A DNA stretch of 10,447 nt from Betaproteobacteria bacterium (GTDB taxonomy: Bacteria; Pseudomonadota; Gammaproteobacteria; Burkholderiales; Casimicrobiaceae): the NCBI GenBank assembly GCA_025355395.1, contig JANXZT010000377.1:1-10447 (forward strand), written 5' to 3'. The position numbers and the translations under genes were made by a program. Under the pieces are notes generated by a model. The model was not told where the DNA came from, did no database searches, and saw only the letters and a program-made list of their open reading frames with translations. Shown in pieces: positions 1 to 6,585 of the stretch (its first letter is position 1; the number at the start of each line of letters is the position of its first letter).

Positions 1-1535
1 GCGAGCATGAGCGAGGCCGTGCCGGCGACGAGTGGTGCCGAGAAGCTGGTGCCAATCCCTTCTCCGTACGAATCCGCGCTTGGGATCGTGGCGCCCTCAT
101 TGGACAGTGAAATGATGGAATCGCCGGTGCCGCCATCACCGGCCGGGGCGGAGATATCGATGCGGCGGCCAAAGTTGGAATAGGACGTCCGGTCGCCGAG
201 CCGGTTGTGCGCGCCGACGGTGATGACGCCGCTGCAGTTGGCCGGCGCAAATGTGGATACGTCATCCGCCTGGTTGCCCGCGGCCACGACCACCACCGAC
301 CCCTGCGCCAGTGCATCATCGATGGCTTCCTGCACGGCCTGACCGCACGCGCCGAAGCCCCCGAGACTGAGGTTGATGACCTTCGCTGGGTTCTGGTTGG
401 GCGGAACTCCGGCGATTTGAGCCCCGGAGGCCCACAGCATCGCCTCGAAGACGTCCTCGTCGGTGCCACCACAATGGCCAAGCGCGCGTACCGGAAGTAT
501 CTTGGCATTCCAGTCCACCCCCGCAATGCCGATCCCGTTGTCCGGATTGGCTGCGAGGAGGCCCGCGACGAAGGTGCCATGCCACGAGCTGGGCTTGGCA
601 GGGAAGCCCCCACAGTCGCCGGCGTCCGTCCAATCGCCTTCGTCGCGTGAATTGGCGTCGCGCCCGTCGCCGTCGCGGCTGCGTGACGGATCGCTGATGA
701 AGTCGTACCCCGGCAGAAGGCGTCCGGCAAGGTCAGGATGCGGCAGGACACCGGTATCCACGACAGCAACGGTCATCGACGCTGAGCCCTTTTGCAGTGC
801 CCAAGCGGCTTGGACATTGATGCCCGAAACGCTGTCGGTGAGATTCCATTGCTGGTCGAAAAGAGGATCGTTCGGCGCCTGCGCGAAACGCCGCAGCACG
901 GGATCGGCGTACTGCACCGCCTCGTCCGTTTCCAGCATGGCCGCGAGATCCGCCAACCGGTCGGCGGGTTGGGCTTCTGCGAGACGCAACACCCAGACGC
1001 TTCCGATCTGGCGCTCTGCACTCAATGCGATGCCGATGCGTTGCGCGAACCGTGGCGCGAGAGCACCCCAGTCGGGGGCGACGCCGTCCTTCAAGCGCAA
1101 CAACAACTTCTGGCCTCGTTCGCCCGTTGCCTTGGTTTTGGCTTTGCGCAACATTTCGGGCTTCGGCGGAATATCCACCCAGAGCACCGCACGGTCCTCG
1201 CGAAGCCGATTAAGGGCGACCGTGAGATCACCGGCGGCCATTGGGACTGGCAACGCCAACAGCAGCGCGCCGGTCCGCGTGGTGCCGGTGGGGGTCAGTT
1301 TCATACCCACGCGAGCTTCCAGCCGAGCCAGTAACGCGGCCTGGGCTACCGTCCCGACGGTCGCATCGGCGCGCACCATCAGGCGCAGGGAATCCACGGT
1401 TTCCGCCCGGGCACCTGTCGCGGCAACAAGCGCCATCACCGTCGAACATGCCGCGAACAGCGTCCAATAGCGCAGAAACGTGATGCTCGTAGGTCGAGCA
1501 GCGTTTGGTGTCGACGCAATAAGCGATGGGGTCAT
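1..1535 (-). CDS. Secreted S8 (subtilisin-like) serine protease, C-terminus cut by window edge
   Basis: Reading the minus strand from the ATG at 1535 gives an uninterrupted frame to the left edge (511 full codons plus two bases, no stop). Residues 1-44 look like a signal peptide: a long n-region, a hydrophobic stretch around 25-40, and ARA before a likely cleavage site. Residues 45-220 form a propeptide region that looks like two related modules. The catalytic domain begins near PNDPLFDQQWNL (221-232). The triad is Asp260 (VAVVDTGV), His319 (WHGTFVAG) and Ser497 (GTSFSAP), with oxyanion Asn421 (AAGN). Between Asp and His there is an Asp/Gly/Arg-rich insert (about 282-310), common in exported proteobacterial subtilases. 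The start is supported by AAAAGGAA at 1544-1551, with the GGA about 9 nt from the ATG. Substrate unknown. Any C-terminal extension is outside the window. It has no visible link to the isc genes. Confidence 0.9.
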   Translation of the reverse strand, partial: MTPSLIASTPNAARPTSITFLRYWTLFAACSTVMALVAATGARAETVDSLRLMVRADATVGTVAQAALLARLEARVGMKLTPTGTTRTGALLLALPVPMAAGDLTVALNRLREDRAVLWVDIPPKPEMLRKAKTKATGERGQKLLLRLKDGVAPDWGALAPRFAQRIGIALSAERQIGSVWVLRLAEAQPADRLADLAAMLETDEAVQYADPVLRRFAQAPNDPLFDQQWNLTDSVSGINVQAAWALQKGSASMTVAVVDTGVLPHPDLAGRLLPGYDFISDPSRSRDGDGRDANSRDEGDWTDAGDCGGFPAKPSSWHGTFVAGLLAANPDNGIGIAGVDWNAKILPVRALGHCGGTDEDVFEAMLWASGAQIAGVPPNQNPAKVINLSLGGFGACGQAVQEAIDDALAQGSVVVVAAGNQADDVSTFAPANCSGVITVGAHNRLGDRTSYSNFGRRIDISAPAGDGGTGDSIISLSNEGATIPSADSYGEGIGTSFSAPLVAGTASLML

Positions 1536-1669
1536 GGAGGCGGTTCCTTTTGGGCGGGAAAGTTGGTTGCGTTTGGCAGCATCAGCAAGAGGAGTGCCGC
1601 GCGCTTGCCGGGGCGTTTCTGCTCGCGTGGCTTGGGGGCACTCGAACGGCGGGTGCGCAGCATCGGGCA

Positions 1670-2509
1670 TCAACCGGCCGCGGGCCGCGAAACGCGTGGC
1701 GCCCGTGATCGGGTCAAGTGGTCGCGAAACGGCGCCAGCGCACTTACCATTTGCGAGAAAACCTTTGCATTCGCGGCGATCACTTGCCCGCCGTGGAGAA
1801 AATCTCCATCGCCCGCCATATCACCGATGAGACCGCCCGCTTCCTGCACCAACAGGCTACCGGCGGCTACGTCCCACGCGTTCAACCCCACCTCGAAAAA
1901 CCCGTCGTAGAAGCCGGCCGCAACGTACGCGAGGTCGAGGGCGGCCGCACCGGGACGGCGCAACCCGGCCGTCTGCTCGATCATCGTTTTCATCATCTGC
2001 AGGTAGGTATCCAGATAGCTTCCGTCACGAAACGGGAAACCGGTGCCGATGAGGCAATCGCGCAGATGGTCGCGGCGCGACACGCGCATGCGTCGATCGT
2101 TGAGGAATGCGCCGCGTCCTCGGGTTGCGGTAAAAAGGTCATTGCGCACCGGGTCGTAGATGACGCCCTGGGTGATCTGGCCGCGATGCTGCAAGGCGAT
2201 CGAAACGCAATATTGAGGAAAGCCGTGGAGGAAGTTGGTGGTGCCGTCGAGAGGATCGATAATCCAGAGATTTTCGGCGTCGGCATTGGCGCCTTTGGCC
2301 GTGCCTTCCTCTGCTAGTATCGCGTGGTCCGGGTAGGCATCGAGCAGCGTTTTCACAATCGTCGCTTCGGCGGCGCGATCCACCTCACTGACAAAATCTT
2401 TCGGTCCCTTGGCGGTCACCGTCAGCAGATCCAGATCGCGGGCGCTTCGATTGATGAGATTGCCGGCGCGGCGCGCCGCTTTCACCGCGATGGTGAGCGT
2501 CGGATGCAT
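1670..2509 (-). CDS. suhB: Inositol-1-monophosphatase family protein SuhB
   Basis: 279 residues, FIG/IMPase-fold Mg2+-dependent phosphatase. Metal-binding residues are visible: Glu67-Glu68 (LAEEG), Asp85 and Asp88 in WIIDPLDGTTNF, and Asp213 in AWDVAAG, followed by a LLVQEAGG segment. From the ATG at 2509 (MHPTLTIAVKAARRAGN) the Glu67 position matches E. coli SuhB numbering as I recall it. An in-frame ATG three codons upstream (2518) is the alternative. Neither start has a clear Shine-Dalgarno sequence. The family dephosphorylates myo-inositol-1-phosphate, and in E. coli SuhB also acts with Nus factors in rRNA transcription. Which role matters here is inference. The C-terminus carries a basic tail (SRAPRVSRPAAG) making it about 12 residues longer than usual. 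It is transcribed divergently from trmJ, the same neighbour as in E. coli. About 135 nt separate it from the protease start downstream, with no clear terminator. Confidence 0.93.
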   Translation of the reverse strand: MHPTLTIAVKAARRAGNLINRSARDLDLLTVTAKGPKDFVSEVDRAAEATIVKTLLDAYPDHAILAEEGTAKGANADAENLWIIDPLDGTTNFLHGFPQYCVSIALQHRGQITQGVIYDPVRNDLFTATRGRGAFLNDRRMRVSRRDHLRDCLIGTGFPFRDGSYLDTYLQMMKTMIEQTAGLRRPGAAALDLAYVAAGFYDGFFEVGLNAWDVAAGSLLVQEAGGLIGDMAGDGDFLHGGQVIAANAKVFSQMVSALAPFRDHLTRSRAPRVSRPAAG

Positions 2510-2585
2510 GGAATGCATGATTTGATGCGCGCAACGATATTACCGGCAACAGCAACGCGGCGCAGCAGTAGAGGAGAAAGGCAGC

Positions 2586-2591
2586 ATTGTA
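2586..2591 (-). promoter_or_regulatory. Possible -10 element of the suhB promoter
   Basis: Read on the minus strand this is TACAAT, 5 of 6 matches to the sigma-70 -10 consensus, about 75 nt upstream of the suhB start. No good -35 hexamer is visible 16-18 nt further upstream, so the assignment is tentative. It lies in the divergent suhB/trmJ control region. Confidence 0.25.
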
Positions 2592-2679
2592 ACCGGTGGG
2601 CGGCAACGTTTTGCCCTTGTCGGTGGATCGTGCTCACGTCGTTTGCATCGCCGCCACTCGAAGCACGCTGACGATTGCC

Positions 2680-3426
2680 GTGCTGAATCTGCAACGCGTT
2701 CGCATCGTGCTCGTATCGACGAGCCATCCTGGAAATATTGGCGCGAGCGCGCGCGCGATGCTCACCATGGGGCTCGAGCGGCTCGTCCTGGTGGCCCCGA
2801 GGTTTTTCCCGCACCCGGAAGCCAGTGCATTGGCATCGGGTGCCACTCGAGTACTGGACGCCGCGCGTGTCGTAGCCACACTCGACGAAGCGCTTGCCGA
2901 CTGCATATTCACGGTTGGGTTTTCTGCCCGACCCCGTGAATTCGCGGGCCATGTCGTGCCGGTCCGAGCCGCAGCGCGGAAAGTGCTCACCCAAGCCACG
3001 GCGGGCGAGGTCGCCCTGGTGTTCGGCACCGAGATGTCCGGGCTCTCCAATGTCGAGCTCGCGCGTTGCACAATGGTCGCGACCATCCCTGCAAATGCGG
3101 CTTACGGTTCGCTCAATCTTGCCGCCGCCGTTCAGGTTGCGTCCTACGAGCTTCGGGTCATGGCGCTGGGTGATGCCGTCTGGGAGGCGCCGCGTTTTCC
3201 ACTCGCGACATCCGGTGAAATCGAAGCGCTTTATGCGCACGCGGCCCGCACCATGACGGCCATGCGGTTCCTCAATCCACAGATGCCGAAGCGCCTGCTG
3301 CCCCGCTTGCGTCGCCTTTTCGCGCGTGCCGGGCTCGAGAAAGAAGAGGTCAATATCCTGCGGGGCATTCTCACCCGGGTCGATGCGCTGATGGATGCCC
3401 AAGGCCCGAGCGGCGCTGAGCGGTGA
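2680..3426 (+). CDS. trmJ: tRNA (cytidine/uridine-32-2'-O)-methyltransferase TrmJ
   Basis: 248 residues from a GTG at 2680. SPOUT-class RNA methyltransferase that uses S-adenosylmethionine to methylate the 2'-O of residue 32 in tRNA anticodon loops. Seen: an N-terminal RIVLVSTSHPGNIGASARAM, with Arg25 in the place of the conserved catalytic arginine. The knot motifs follow: VALVFGTEMSGLSNVE (111-126) and NAAYGSLNLAAAVQ (139-152). A C-terminal tail, RLLPRLRRLFARAGLEKEEV (205-224) followed by NILRGIL, is typical of TrmJ rather than other TrmH-like proteins. The frame stays open upstream to a GTG at 2596, but homology begins only at VLNLQRVRIVLV, so 2680 is preferred. No strong ribosome-binding site precedes either start. 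It lies 73 nt before cysE and upstream of the isc genes, as in many proteobacteria. Confidence 0.92.
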   Translation: MLNLQRVRIVLVSTSHPGNIGASARAMLTMGLERLVLVAPRFFPHPEASALASGATRVLDAARVVATLDEALADCIFTVGFSARPREFAGHVVPVRAAARKVLTQATAGEVALVFGTEMSGLSNVELARCTMVATIPANAAYGSLNLAAAVQVASYELRVMALGDAVWEAPRFPLATSGEIEALYAHAARTMTAMRFLNPQMPKRLLPRLRRLFARAGLEKEEVNILRGILTRVDALMDAQGPSGAER

Positions 3427-3460
3427 TGCAGACTGCCGGGGACGCATTGGATGCCGGCAA

Positions 3461-3485
3461 ATACTTGAGTAAATCTGTCGGATAT
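3461..3485 (+). promoter_or_regulatory. Predicted IscR type 1 operator at the cysE promoter
   Basis: Aligned by eye to the E. coli IscR type 1 consensus as I remember it (left part ATASYYGACT, an AT-rich centre, right part AGTCRRSTAT), this 25-bp stretch matches at 22 positions. The left arm reads ATACTTGAGT and the right arm TGTCGGATAT. It covers the putative -35 hexamer of cysE. In E. coli, type 1 sites are bound by [2Fe-2S]-IscR and repress. The same action here is inference. Confidence 0.6.
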
Positions 3486-3493
3486 GCCAGAAT
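3465..3493 (+). promoter_or_regulatory. Predicted sigma-70 promoter of cysE (leaderless configuration)
   Basis: TTGAGT (3465-3470, 5 of 6 bases as in TTGACA up to position 4 and 6 considered loosely) and CAGAAT (3488-3493, 4 of 6 to TATAAT) are separated by an ideal 17 nt. The -10 ends only 6 nt before the cysE ATG at 3500, so transcription would start at or next to the start codon. No Shine-Dalgarno sequence is seen before cysE, which fits a leaderless message. Confidence 0.45.
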
Positions 3494-3499
3494 GGCGCC

Positions 3500-4252
3500 A
3501 TGTTCAGCCGGCTTCGCGAAGACATTGCCGTGGTGTTCGACCGAGATCCCGCCGCCCGGACCGCTTGGGAGGTGCTGACCTGCTACCCGGGCTTGCATGC
3601 GCTGGTGTGGCACCGTCTCACACACCGACTCTGGCGTGCGCGGTGGCGATGGCTTGCCCGCTGGCTCGCCCATCTCGGCCGCTGGCTGACCGGCATCGAA
3701 ATTCACCCCGGCGCGACGGTCGGGCGACGGGTATTCATCGACCACGGGATGGGTGTCGTAATCGGTGAAACGGCAGAAATCGGCGATGACTGCACGCTCT
3801 ATCACGGCGTTACCCTGGGCGGGACGTCCTGGAACAAGGGCAAGCGCCACCCCAGCTTGGGTCGCGGAGTGGTCATCGGTGCGGGGGCCAAAGTGCTCGG
3901 CCCCATTTTAGTGGGAGATGGCGCCAAGATCGGCTGCAATGCCGTCGTAGTACGCGACGTTCCCGCAGATGCCACCGCCGTCGGGATTCCGGCCCGCATC
4001 GTTTTGGGTGAGGAGGCGCAGCGGCGGGAAGGGCAAGCGGCCAAGATGGGGTTTTCGGCGTACGGCATCGGCGCCGACACGAACGACCCGATGGTGCAGG
4101 CGATCCACCGGCTGGTTGACCACGCCGCCGAGACCGACGCACGGCTGGAAGCGCTTATCGCGCAGTTGCGTGGTGATGGCATGGATTTGCGTGATGCCAA
4201 GGCGACGGCTGAGGGGTTCGACCCGAAAGGGCTGAACCGCATGCTGGAATGA
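3500..4252 (+). CDS. cysE: Serine O-acetyltransferase (short-form CysE)
   Basis: 250 residues. Transfers acetyl from acetyl-CoA to serine, giving O-acetylserine for cysteine synthesis. The N-terminal helical part (1-65) is shorter than in enteric CysE and has the short-form signature MFSRLREDIAVVF...RDPAARTAWEVLTCYPG. The left-handed beta-helix of hexapeptide repeats spans about 68-165, from IHPGATVG to VPADATAVGIPAR. His82 in DHGMGVVIGETA corresponds to the catalytic histidine of E. coli CysE (His158), and RHP at 116-118 matches the substrate/CoA loop. The C-terminal tail (about 175-250) is polar and ends in GFDPKGLNRMLE. ATG 3500 is chosen because homology starts there; there is no visible Shine-Dalgarno sequence. 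Sitting directly before iscR, it would feed cysteine to IscS. An IscR-like operator overlaps its promoter. Confidence 0.94.
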   Translation: MFSRLREDIAVVFDRDPAARTAWEVLTCYPGLHALVWHRLTHRLWRARWRWLARWLAHLGRWLTGIEIHPGATVGRRVFIDHGMGVVIGETAEIGDDCTLYHGVTLGGTSWNKGKRHPSLGRGVVIGAGAKVLGPILVGDGAKIGCNAVVVRDVPADATAVGIPARIVLGEEAQRREGQAAKMGFSAYGIGADTNDPMVQAIHRLVDHAAETDARLEALIAQLRGDGMDLRDAKATAEGFDPKGLNRMLE

Positions 4253-4265
4253 ACTCTGCGGGTAT

Positions 4266-4290
4266 TTAGTTGACTAATCTGGTCGGGATT
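4266..4290 (+). promoter_or_regulatory. Predicted IscR type 1 operator at the iscR promoter
   Basis: A 25-bp stretch matching the E. coli type 1 consensus (from memory) at 20 positions: left arm TTAGTTGACT, right arm GGTCGGGATT. It overlaps the -35 element and lies 67 nt before the iscR start, the expected place for negative autoregulation by cluster-loaded IscR. Confidence 0.7.
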
Positions 4291-4300
4291 AGCGTAAAGT
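4270..4300 (+). promoter_or_regulatory. Predicted isc operon promoter upstream of iscR
   Basis: TTGACT (4270-4275, 5 of 6 to TTGACA) and TAAAGT (4295-4300, 4 of 6 to TATAAT) are separated by a long 19-nt spacer. The predicted start is near 4307, giving a leader of about 50 nt. The -35 lies inside the IscR-like operator. The -10 assignment is the weaker half. Confidence 0.5.
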
Positions 4301-4340
4301 CGTTGCAACAGTTCAGTGCGCCGCGCCTACGCGCCGCACC

Positions 4341-4346
4341 AAGGAG
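4341..4346 (+). promoter_or_regulatory. Ribosome-binding site of iscR
   Basis: AAGGAG lies 11 nt before ATG 4358. It decides the iscR start in favour of 4358 over an in-frame GTG at 4316, which would place this site inside the gene. Confidence 0.75.
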
Positions 4347-4357
4347 TGGGTGATCAC

Positions 4358-4840
4358 ATGCGCCTCACCACCAAAGGTCGATTCGCCGTTACGGCGATGA
4401 TCGACATTGCCATGCATAGCACCGCCGGCCCCGCCACGCTGGCCGGTGTTTCCGCGCGCCAGCGCATCTCGTTGTCGTATCTCGAGCAACTTTTCGGCAA
4501 GCTGCGGCGACAGGGGCTCGTGGAAAGCGTTCGGGGACCGGGCGGTGGCTACCACTTGGGGCGCGCCGCGGATTCCGTTTCGGTGGCTGACATCATCTTG
4601 GCGGTCGACGAGCCGATCGACGCGACGCAATGTGCCGGACGCGAGAACTGCCATGATGACCGGCGCTGCATGACCCACGAGTTGTGGGCGGGATTGAACG
4701 CCCATATCTTCTTTTATCTGCGCTCGGTGACCTTGGCCCAGCTCGTTCGCCAGCAAGAGCCTGCGAGCGATGTCGCCGTGCTGCAGGATCATCGCCCGGC
4801 GAGTGCATCGCGGTCGGTCGAACCTGCGGCGCTGGCGTGA
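4358..4840 (+). CDS. iscR: Iron-sulfur cluster-sensing Rrf2-family regulator IscR
   Basis: 160 residues. Transcription factor that binds a [2Fe-2S] cluster and adjusts isc expression to cluster demand. The winged helix-turn-helix DNA-binding part occupies about 1-75. It includes LTTKGRFAVTAMIDIA, a recognition region ISLSYLEQLFGKLR (37-50) and the wing VRGPGGGYHLGR (58-69). The cluster ligands Cys92, Cys98, Cys104 and His107 are all present with the E. coli spacing. The tail after about residue 135 is divergent and probably disordered. The start is fixed by AAGGAG and by homology (MRLTTKGRFAV). It is first in the isc cluster, preceded by its own predicted operator and promoter. The stop lies 58 nt before iscS, with no terminator seen between them. 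Confidence 0.97.
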   Translation: MRLTTKGRFAVTAMIDIAMHSTAGPATLAGVSARQRISLSYLEQLFGKLRRQGLVESVRGPGGGYHLGRAADSVSVADIILAVDEPIDATQCAGRENCHDDRRCMTHELWAGLNAHIFFYLRSVTLAQLVRQQEPASDVAVLQDHRPASASRSVEPAALA

Positions 4841-4898
4841 TCCGTCCCGCGATTCGTAATCTCGATTTTAACCGGTTGTCCGCAACGGAAACGTCACA

Positions 4899-6107
4899 AT
4901 GAAAACACCGATCTACCTCGACTACTCGGCCACCACGCCGGTCGACCCGCGTGTTGCGCAGAAAATGATTCCGTATCTGACCGAGCACTTCGGCAATCCG
5001 GCATCGCGATCCCACGCGTTTGGCTGGGATTCCGAGCGCGCCGTCGAAGAAGCCCGCTCGCAGGTGGCAGCGCTCGTCAACTGCGACCCCAAGGAAATCG
5101 TGTGGACCTCCGGCGCCACCGAGGCGATCAATCTTGCGTTGAAGGGAGCTGCCCACTTCTACCAGGACAAGGGCAAGCACCTGGTTACCGTCAGGACCGA
5201 GCACAAGGCCACCCTCGACACGATGCGCGAGCTCGAGCGCGAGGGCTTCACATGCACCTACCTCGACGTGAAGCCTGATGGGCTGCTCGATTTCGAGGCG
5301 TTCAAGGCCGCGCTGCGGTCCGACACCGTGGTGGTGTCGGTGATGGCGGTGAACAACGAGATCGGTGTCATTCAGGACATCGCCGCGATCGGCGAGCTTT
5401 GCCGCAGCCGCGGCATCATCTTTCATGTCGATGCCGCACAGGCCACCGGAAAGATGCCGCTTGACCTGGCCAAGCTCAAGGTCGATCTCATGTCCTTTTC
5501 GGCGCACAAGACCTACGGCCCGAAAGGCGTCGGCGCGCTTTATGTCCGGCGCAAGCCCAGGGTGCGGATCGAGGCCCAAATGCACGGCGGCGGCCATGAG
5601 CGCGGCATGCGCTCAGGCACGTTGGCCACGCACCAGATCGTGGGCATGGGCGAGGCATTCCGGCTCGCGAAACTCGAGATGGCGACCGAAAACGAGCGCA
5701 TCCGCATGCTCCGTGATCGGCTTTTGAAGGGCGTTTCCGGGATCGAGGAAATATACGTCAACGGCGACATGGAGCGCCGCGTCCCCGGCAACCTCAATGT
5801 GAGCTTCAATTTTGTCGAAGGCGAGAGCCTGATCATGGCGATCAAGGAGATCGCAGTGTCGTCGGGATCGGCGTGCACGTCGGCATCCCTCGAGCCGTCG
5901 TACGTGTTGCGCGCACTCGGGCGCAGTGACGAGCTTGCGCACAGCTCGATCCGGTTCACGATCGGCCGCTTTACGACGGAAGAGGAAATCGACTACACCG
6001 TGGGCCTGCTCGAGCGCAAGATTGCGAAGCTGCGCGAGCTTTCTCCGCTTTGGGAAATGTACAAGGATGGCGTCGATCTCGACACGGTGCAGTGGGCTGC
6101 ACACTAG
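4899..6107 (+). CDS. iscS: Cysteine desulfurase IscS
   Basis: 402 residues, the usual length. PLP-dependent class V aminotransferase-fold enzyme that converts cysteine to alanine and passes persulfide sulfur to IscU and other acceptors. Seen: the N-terminal YLDYSATTPVDPRV (6-19), SGATEAINLA (71-80), HVDAAQATGK (176-185) for cofactor binding, and the PLP lysine Lys204 in SFSAHKTYGPKG. The active-site Cys326 lies in the SSGSACTSASLEPSYVLRAL loop (321-340), the long-loop IscS type. The C-terminus (SPLWEMYKDGVDLDTVQW) is the part that contacts IscU in characterised enzymes. GGAA at 4887-4890 sits 8 nt before the ATG. It follows iscR by 58 nt and precedes iscU by 26 nt, consistent with one transcript. 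Confidence 0.98.
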   Translation: MKTPIYLDYSATTPVDPRVAQKMIPYLTEHFGNPASRSHAFGWDSERAVEEARSQVAALVNCDPKEIVWTSGATEAINLALKGAAHFYQDKGKHLVTVRTEHKATLDTMRELEREGFTCTYLDVKPDGLLDFEAFKAALRSDTVVVSVMAVNNEIGVIQDIAAIGELCRSRGIIFHVDAAQATGKMPLDLAKLKVDLMSFSAHKTYGPKGVGALYVRRKPRVRIEAQMHGGGHERGMRSGTLATHQIVGMGEAFRLAKLEMATENERIRMLRDRLLKGVSGIEEIYVNGDMERRVPGNLNVSFNFVEGESLIMAIKEIAVSSGSACTSASLEPSYVLRALGRSDELAHSSIRFTIGRFTTEEEIDYTVGLLERKIAKLRELSPLWEMYKDGVDLDTVQWAAH

Positions 6108-6122
6108 GTTGTTGCAAATCGA

Positions 6123-6130
6123 AGAGGTGA
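6123..6130 (+). promoter_or_regulatory. Strong ribosome-binding site of iscU
   Basis: AGAGGTGA ends 3 nt before ATG 6134, with the GAGG core about 6 nt from it. This is the clearest Shine-Dalgarno sequence in the isc cluster, in keeping with the high IscU levels a scaffold needs (inference). Confidence 0.6.
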
Positions 6131-6133
6131 ATC

Positions 6134-6565
6134 ATGGCATACAGCGACAAGGTACTGGATCATTACGAAAATCCGCGCAACGTCGGCTCCTTCGGCAAGG
6201 AAGCGTCTGATGTTGGTACCGGCATGGTGGGCGCGCCGGCATGCGGCGACGTCATGAAGCTGCAGATTCGCGTGGGCAAGGACGGCCTCATCGAGGATGC
6301 CAAGTTCAAGACCTACGGGTGCGGATCGGCCATCGCGTCCTCATCGCTCGTCACCGAGTGGGTCAAGGGCAAGACCCTCGATCAGGCGATGAGCATCCGC
6401 AACACGCATATCGCCGAGGAGCTTGCGCTGCCGCCGGTCAAGATCCATTGCTCGATCCTGGCCGAAGATGCGATCAAGGCGGCGGTCGCCGATTACCGCA
6501 AGAAGCACGCAACGGGCCACGCCGTGACAGCGGCGCCGGAAGCGGTGGCGGTGGCGGGCGAATGA
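6134..6565 (+). CDS. iscU: Iron-sulfur cluster assembly scaffold IscU
   Basis: 143 residues. Scaffold that receives sulfur from IscS plus iron and assembles [2Fe-2S] clusters for transfer by HscA/HscB. All ligand residues are seen: Cys37 and Asp39 in GAPACGDVM, Cys63 in TYGCGSAIASSS, and His105-Cys106. The HscA recognition motif LPPVK is at 99-103. Typical IscU is about 128 residues. Here an Ala/Val-rich tail (about 127-143, ending EAVAVAGE) extends past the conserved YRKKH end, a low-complexity extension of unknown role. The start is well set by the strong ribosome-binding site and by the MAYSDKVLDHYENPRNVGS homology. Its stop region overlaps possible iscA start codons (ATGATG), suggesting coupled translation. 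Confidence 0.98.
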   Translation: MAYSDKVLDHYENPRNVGSFGKEASDVGTGMVGAPACGDVMKLQIRVGKDGLIEDAKFKTYGCGSAIASSSLVTEWVKGKTLDQAMSIRNTHIAEELALPPVKIHCSILAEDAIKAAVADYRKKHATGHAVTAAPEAVAVAGE

Positions 6566-6585
6566 TGGGAGAGATGGGTACGACG

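Noticed and set aside
463..1470. Long plus-strand open frame (335 codons) opposite the protease
   Set aside because: It is the antisense of a clearly homologous subtilase with intact catalytic motifs. The product is Ser/Arg/Ala-rich with no recognisable domain, as expected from a GC-rich shadow frame.
2596..2679. N-terminal extension of TrmJ from GTG 2596
   Set aside because: The 28 extra residues have no counterpart in the family, homology begins at the GTG at 2680, and the stretch overlaps the likely divergent promoter region.
4841..4898. Possible regulatory hairpin or small-RNA target between iscR and iscS, the place where RyhB acts in E. coli
   Set aside because: Only a 4-bp GTTG/CAAC stem is visible around 4876-4886, too weak to call, and no RyhB-like gene is seen.
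4593..5597. Minus-strand open frame of 334 codons across iscR and iscS
   Set aside because: It lies fully opposite iscR and iscS, which have all family residues. It shows no start signal or domain and is a shadow frame.
6241..6561. Frame upstream of iscA inside iscU, giving a 222-codon open frame
   Set aside because: Its first 107 codons are an Arg/Gly-rich shadow of iscU. Only the part from 6586 (or at most 6562) is IscA.
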